From the NCBI GenBank assembly GCA_932182025.1, contig CAKNXK010000023.1, positions 1 through 64,000 on the forward strand: a stretch of DNA of 64,000 bases, read 5' to 3'. Positions 61,300-64,000 of this stretch are shown here, one piece after another. The first letter of the stretch is position 1; every line of letters starts with the position of its first letter. The position numbers were made by a program, and so were the translations under genes. This DNA is from an uncultured Candidatus Melainabacteria bacterium (GTDB taxonomy: Bacteria; Cyanobacteriota; Vampirovibrionia; Gastranaerophilales; Gastranaerophilaceae). A model generated the notes under the pieces. The model was not told where the DNA came from. It saw only the letters and a program-made list of their open reading frames with translations, and did no database searches.

Positions 61300-61938
61300 A
61301 TGAAAGATTTAGAGACCATAAACAAGGAGAGGGAAGGCAGGATTAATCTTTCCCGCTATAAAGATTTAATAGAAACTATATCAAAGGTTGAGTACAAGAA
61401 GTTCTCAAACCTTGGTTTGATTGAGCTTTCAGAAGTAATAAACCTTGCTAATTATACAGTTTACTATCTTGTTAACAACTCTAAAAACGAAGAAATTTAT
61501 AACGAAGCATATCTCGTCAAAGCTATTAAATGGGCAATCAGAAACGAAATGCGCCGCCGTTATAAATGGTATACAATGAAAAACAGCGAAACTGTTGATC
61601 AGGAAAAAGTTAAAGATGCTGTTTATAAAACAATTCTTTCAATAGACGAAATGGCTGATGCCGAAAACCCGACTTTAATCAAGGATAATGACAGAACCCC
61701 TGAAGAAAAAGCTGAATTAATTGAGCTTAAGCATAGAATTAAAGAAGTTATGAAAAAACTTCCTCAAAGAGAACAGGATTTGATTGAAGCCAAATATTTT
61801 TATGATAAAAAACTCAAAGAAATCTCGGAAGAGTTTAATATCTCACAATCGAGAATTTCAAGAATTATACAAAACGGCTTAGAAAAGATTAAAAAAGAAT
61901 TATTAAAACAGGAAGAATTGGATGGAAACAATATTTGA
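61300..61938 (+). CDS. Sigma-70 family factor, alternative
   Basis: 212 residues, shorter than RpoD at 4290. Region 2 is recognisable (EAYLVKAIKWAIRNEMRRRYKWY), region 3 is reduced, and region 4 holds LPQREQDLIEAKYFYDKKLKEISEEFNISQSRISRIIQNGLEKI, the -35 helix-turn-helix. It resembles FliA/SigF-like or SigB-group factors; the exact group is open. Target promoters unknown; the phased-repeat genes are candidates. Its end overlaps gcvPB by 17 nt, so the two are co-expressed. Confidence 0.85.
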   Translation: MKDLETINKEREGRINLSRYKDLIETISKVEYKKFSNLGLIELSEVINLANYTVYYLVNNSKNEEIYNEAYLVKAIKWAIRNEMRRRYKWYTMKNSETVDQEKVKDAVYKTILSIDEMADAENPTLIKDNDRTPEEKAELIELKHRIKEVMKKLPQREQDLIEAKYFYDKKLKEISEEFNISQSRISRIIQNGLEKIKKELLKQEELDGNNI

Positions 61939-63343
61939 AAAAACCTCAGGTGTTGAGGGTGTTGGTTTTGGGGAGTGTAAGTTAGGCGATTTTTTACCGC
62001 AAGAATTATTAAGAAAAGATTCTATCGGGCTGCCTCAATTAAGCGAACTGGATGTTCTTAGGCACTATAAAGAATTGTCAGACAGAAACTTTTGTATTGA
62101 AAAAGGGTTTTATCCTCTTGGCTCATGCACTATGAAATACAACCCAAAAGTCAACGAACTTTTAGCTTCGTTAGAAGGTTTTGCAAATCTTCATCCAATG
62201 CAGTCTGATGAAGATTCTCAAGGCGCATTAGAGTTGATGTACAACCTTCAAGAAAAACTCAAATACATCACAGGCATGGACGCGATTTCCTTGCAGCCTG
62301 CTGCTGGCGCACATGGTGAACTTACCGGCATGATGGTTATCAAAAAATACTTTGAAGTTAAAGGTGAAACCAACAGAACAAAAGTTATCATCCCTGATTC
62401 AGCTCACGGAACAAATCCTGCAAGTGCTAAAATGTGCGGATTTGAGATTGTTGAAGTAAAATCAAACGAAAAAGGTCAGGTTGACATTGAAGCATTAAAA
62501 TCATTGCTTGATGAAAATGTTGCGGCAATTATGATGACAAACCCTAATACTTTGGGAATTTTTGAAGAAAAAGTTTTAGAAATCTCAAAACTTATGCACG
62601 ACAACGGCTCACTTCTTTATTATGACGGAGCAAACTTTAACGCAATTATGGGTTGGACAAACCCAGCATTAATGGGATTTGACGTTGTGCATTTAAATTT
62701 ACACAAAACATTTGCAACCCCTCACGGCGGCGGAGGTCCCGGAGCCGGTCCAATCGGGGTTGTTGACAAGTTAAAAGACTATTTACCATCACCTATAATT
62801 ATTAAAGACGGAGATAAATACAAAAGAGAATATAATATACCTAACAGCATTGGTAAAGTTAGAAGTTTTTATGGGAACTTTGGGGTTTTAGTAAGAGCTT
62901 ATGCATATATCTTAATGATGGGTTCAAACTTGAAACTTGCAAGTGCAGATGCTGTTTTAAACGCTAATTACATTAAAGAAAAACTTAAAGGTGCGTACGA
63001 TTTACCTTATAACGAGCCTTGCATGCATGAATTTGTTATTTCGGGAGAAAAGCAGCATCATCAAGGAGTTTCAACTTTAGGTATCGCAAAGCGTTTAATG
63101 GATTCAAACTGTCATCCGCCTACAGTCTACTTCCCGCTTATTGTACACGAAGCAATTATGATAGAACCGACTGAAACAGAGTCAAAAGCGGTTTTAGATA
63201 AATTCATTGAAACAATGCTCAAAATTGCACGCGAGATTGAAGAAAACCCCGAAGAGGTTCTAAAATCACCGCAAACAACACCTATTAAAAAGGTTGATGA
63301 GACACTCGCCGCAAGACAACCAAATTTAACATTTAAAAGATAA
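61922..63343 (+). CDS. gcvPB: Glycine dehydrogenase (decarboxylating) subunit 2
   Basis: 473 residues, the P-protein beta subunit of the glycine cleavage system, PLP-dependent. SLQPAAGAHGELTGMMV, HGTNPASAKMCGFE, and the PLP lysine segment LNLHKTFATPHGGGGPGAGPIGV are present. It overlaps the sigma-factor gene by 17 nt; AGGAAG lies upstream of its ATG. No gcvT, gcvH or gcvPA was seen; they may lie elsewhere. Followed by a terminator. Confidence 0.93.
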   Translation: METIFEKTSGVEGVGFGECKLGDFLPQELLRKDSIGLPQLSELDVLRHYKELSDRNFCIEKGFYPLGSCTMKYNPKVNELLASLEGFANLHPMQSDEDSQGALELMYNLQEKLKYITGMDAISLQPAAGAHGELTGMMVIKKYFEVKGETNRTKVIIPDSAHGTNPASAKMCGFEIVEVKSNEKGQVDIEALKSLLDENVAAIMMTNPNTLGIFEEKVLEISKLMHDNGSLLYYDGANFNAIMGWTNPALMGFDVVHLNLHKTFATPHGGGGPGAGPIGVVDKLKDYLPSPIIIKDGDKYKREYNIPNSIGKVRSFYGNFGVLVRAYAYILMMGSNLKLASADAVLNANYIKEKLKGAYDLPYNEPCMHEFVISGEKQHHQGVSTLGIAKRLMDSNCHPPTVYFPLIVHEAIMIEPTETESKAVLDKFIETMLKIAREIEENPEEVLKSPQTTPIKKVDETLAARQPNLTFKR

Positions 63344-63344
63344 G

Positions 63345-63372
63345 GTCGGGGTTTAACCCGACTTTATTTTTG
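63345..63372 (+). terminator. Terminator after gcvPB
   Basis: Stem GTCGGG(G)TT / AACCCGAC (63345-63353, 63355-63362) with one unpaired G and a very short loop, then TTTATTTTTG. It separates gcvPB from miaB. Confidence 0.8.
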
Positions 63373-63404
63373 TTGTAAAATAAAAGAAAAAGGGAATGGA
63401 AATA

Positions 63405-64000
63405 ATGAAAAAAGTTTATATAGAAACACTTGGTTGCCAGATGAACAAATCTGACGCGGAAAGAATGTTCGGGATGCTTGAGCATCTGGGCTACACCGAA
63501 ACTACAGAACCAAAAGAAGCTGATATGCTTATTATAAACACCTGCTCAATCAGACAGTTATCAGAAGATAAAGCTTACAGCGCAATCGGTGTTTGGGGAA
63601 AATGGAAGAAAACAAATCCTGATTTAAAAATCGTTTTTGCAGGCTGTGTTGCGCAGCAGGCAGGTAAAACCCTTTTCCAACGCGCACCTTACGTTGATTT
63701 GGTTTTGGGAACACAAAGATTATATGAACTTCCAAACCTTGTTAAAAGAATTGAAGCTGGCGAAAGAGTTGTTTCTGTTGAAGAAACTCCTTTTGAGGAA
63801 TCTGATATTCAAATTAACCGCGTGAAAAGTATCAATGCGTGGGTTCCGATTATGGAAGGATGTAACAATTTCTGTACCTATTGTATCGTTCCTTATACAA
63901 GAGGTCGCGAACGCTCCAGAAAACCCGAGTTGATTTTATCAGAAATCAAAAAAGCCTTGTCAGAAGGATTTAAGGAAATCACACTTCTTGGACAAAATGT
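63405..64000 (+). CDS. miaB: tRNA-2-methylthio-N6-isopentenyladenosine synthase MiaB, 5' part
   Basis: Cut off by the window edge; 198 residues are visible of an expected 440 or so. Radical SAM methylthiotransferase for A37 of tRNA. The N-terminal cluster cysteines are C11, C47 and C81 (ETLGCQMN, INTCSIR, FAGCVAQ); the radical SAM triad is C153, C157, C160 (EGCNNFCTYCIVPYTRGRERSR). The start is the ATG at 63405, preceded by AGGGAATGGA. It starts 40 bp after the gcvPB terminator. Confidence 0.95.
   Translation, partial: MKKVYIETLGCQMNKSDAERMFGMLEHLGYTETTEPKEADMLIINTCSIRQLSEDKAYSAIGVWGKWKKTNPDLKIVFAGCVAQQAGKTLFQRAPYVDLVLGTQRLYELPNLVKRIEAGERVVSVEETPFEESDIQINRVKSINAWVPIMEGCNNFCTYCIVPYTRGRERSRKPELILSEIKKALSEGFKEITLLGQN

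Overview
The window reads as an AT-rich chromosome segment from an uncultured Gram-negative bacterium, most likely a non-photosynthetic relative of the Cyanobacteria (Melainabacteria/Vampirovibrionia, perhaps Gastranaerophilales). This placement is inferred from gene content and from many lineage-type hypothetical proteins; no database search was run. Gram-negative envelope genes are present (mlaD/mlaF/mlaE lipid transport, an OmpH/Skp chaperone, an autotransporter). Isoprenoid genes are of the MEP type (ispG, ispH). No photosynthesis gene, rRNA, convincing tRNA, insertion sequence, prophage or CRISPR array was seen.

Layout. 1-5.4 kb: phosphoesterase, ispG, small secreted protein, dnaG-rpoD. 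5.4-6.4 kb: two paralogous XRE regulators around a small acidic protein. 6.5-15.6 kb: ispH, rpsA, then a leftward LysM-radA-glycosyltransferase-amidohydrolase-secA block. 15.6-27.3 kb: small orphan proteins, an SDR-bioB-chrA-chrA operon, the leftward mlaEFD operon, ilvE, a DNA glycosylase, lemA/TPM. 27.4-34 kb: mnmA, a 40-residue microprotein, rarA, a TPP decarboxylase, gmk. 34-43.5 kb: the accessory part, with a 737-residue orphan protein, rplI, a MetE-like barrel, two orphan proteins, an autotransporter, ompH/skp. 43.5-64 kb: ileS, a dicarboxylate-type symporter, secDF, dapA, panBC, yvcK, pxpA, a putative metallopeptidase, ung, a GH57 protein, a second sigma factor, gcvPB and the 5' part of miaB.

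The most notable signals are regulatory. (1) A 20-bp element, two WTGTAAM-type half-sites exactly 10 bp apart, lies upstream of at least six orphan or surface genes and one gene beyond the left edge, always pointing at the gene. Three copies are followed, after exactly 13 bp, by a second conserved 24-bp block (YTAAAGTTTT...GCCG). (2) One of those three genes, the autotransporter, has a run of ten G between its ATG and its signal-peptide reading frame. The tract puts it out of frame here, as in a phase-variable OFF state. (3) The two XRE genes carry the same 19-bp operator-like site exactly 33 bp upstream of each start. (4) Several genes without a Shine-Dalgarno start 6-7 nt after a -10 hexamer, suggesting leaderless mRNAs. 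Two proteins of 40 and 57 residues that are easily missed also have good ribosome binding sites.
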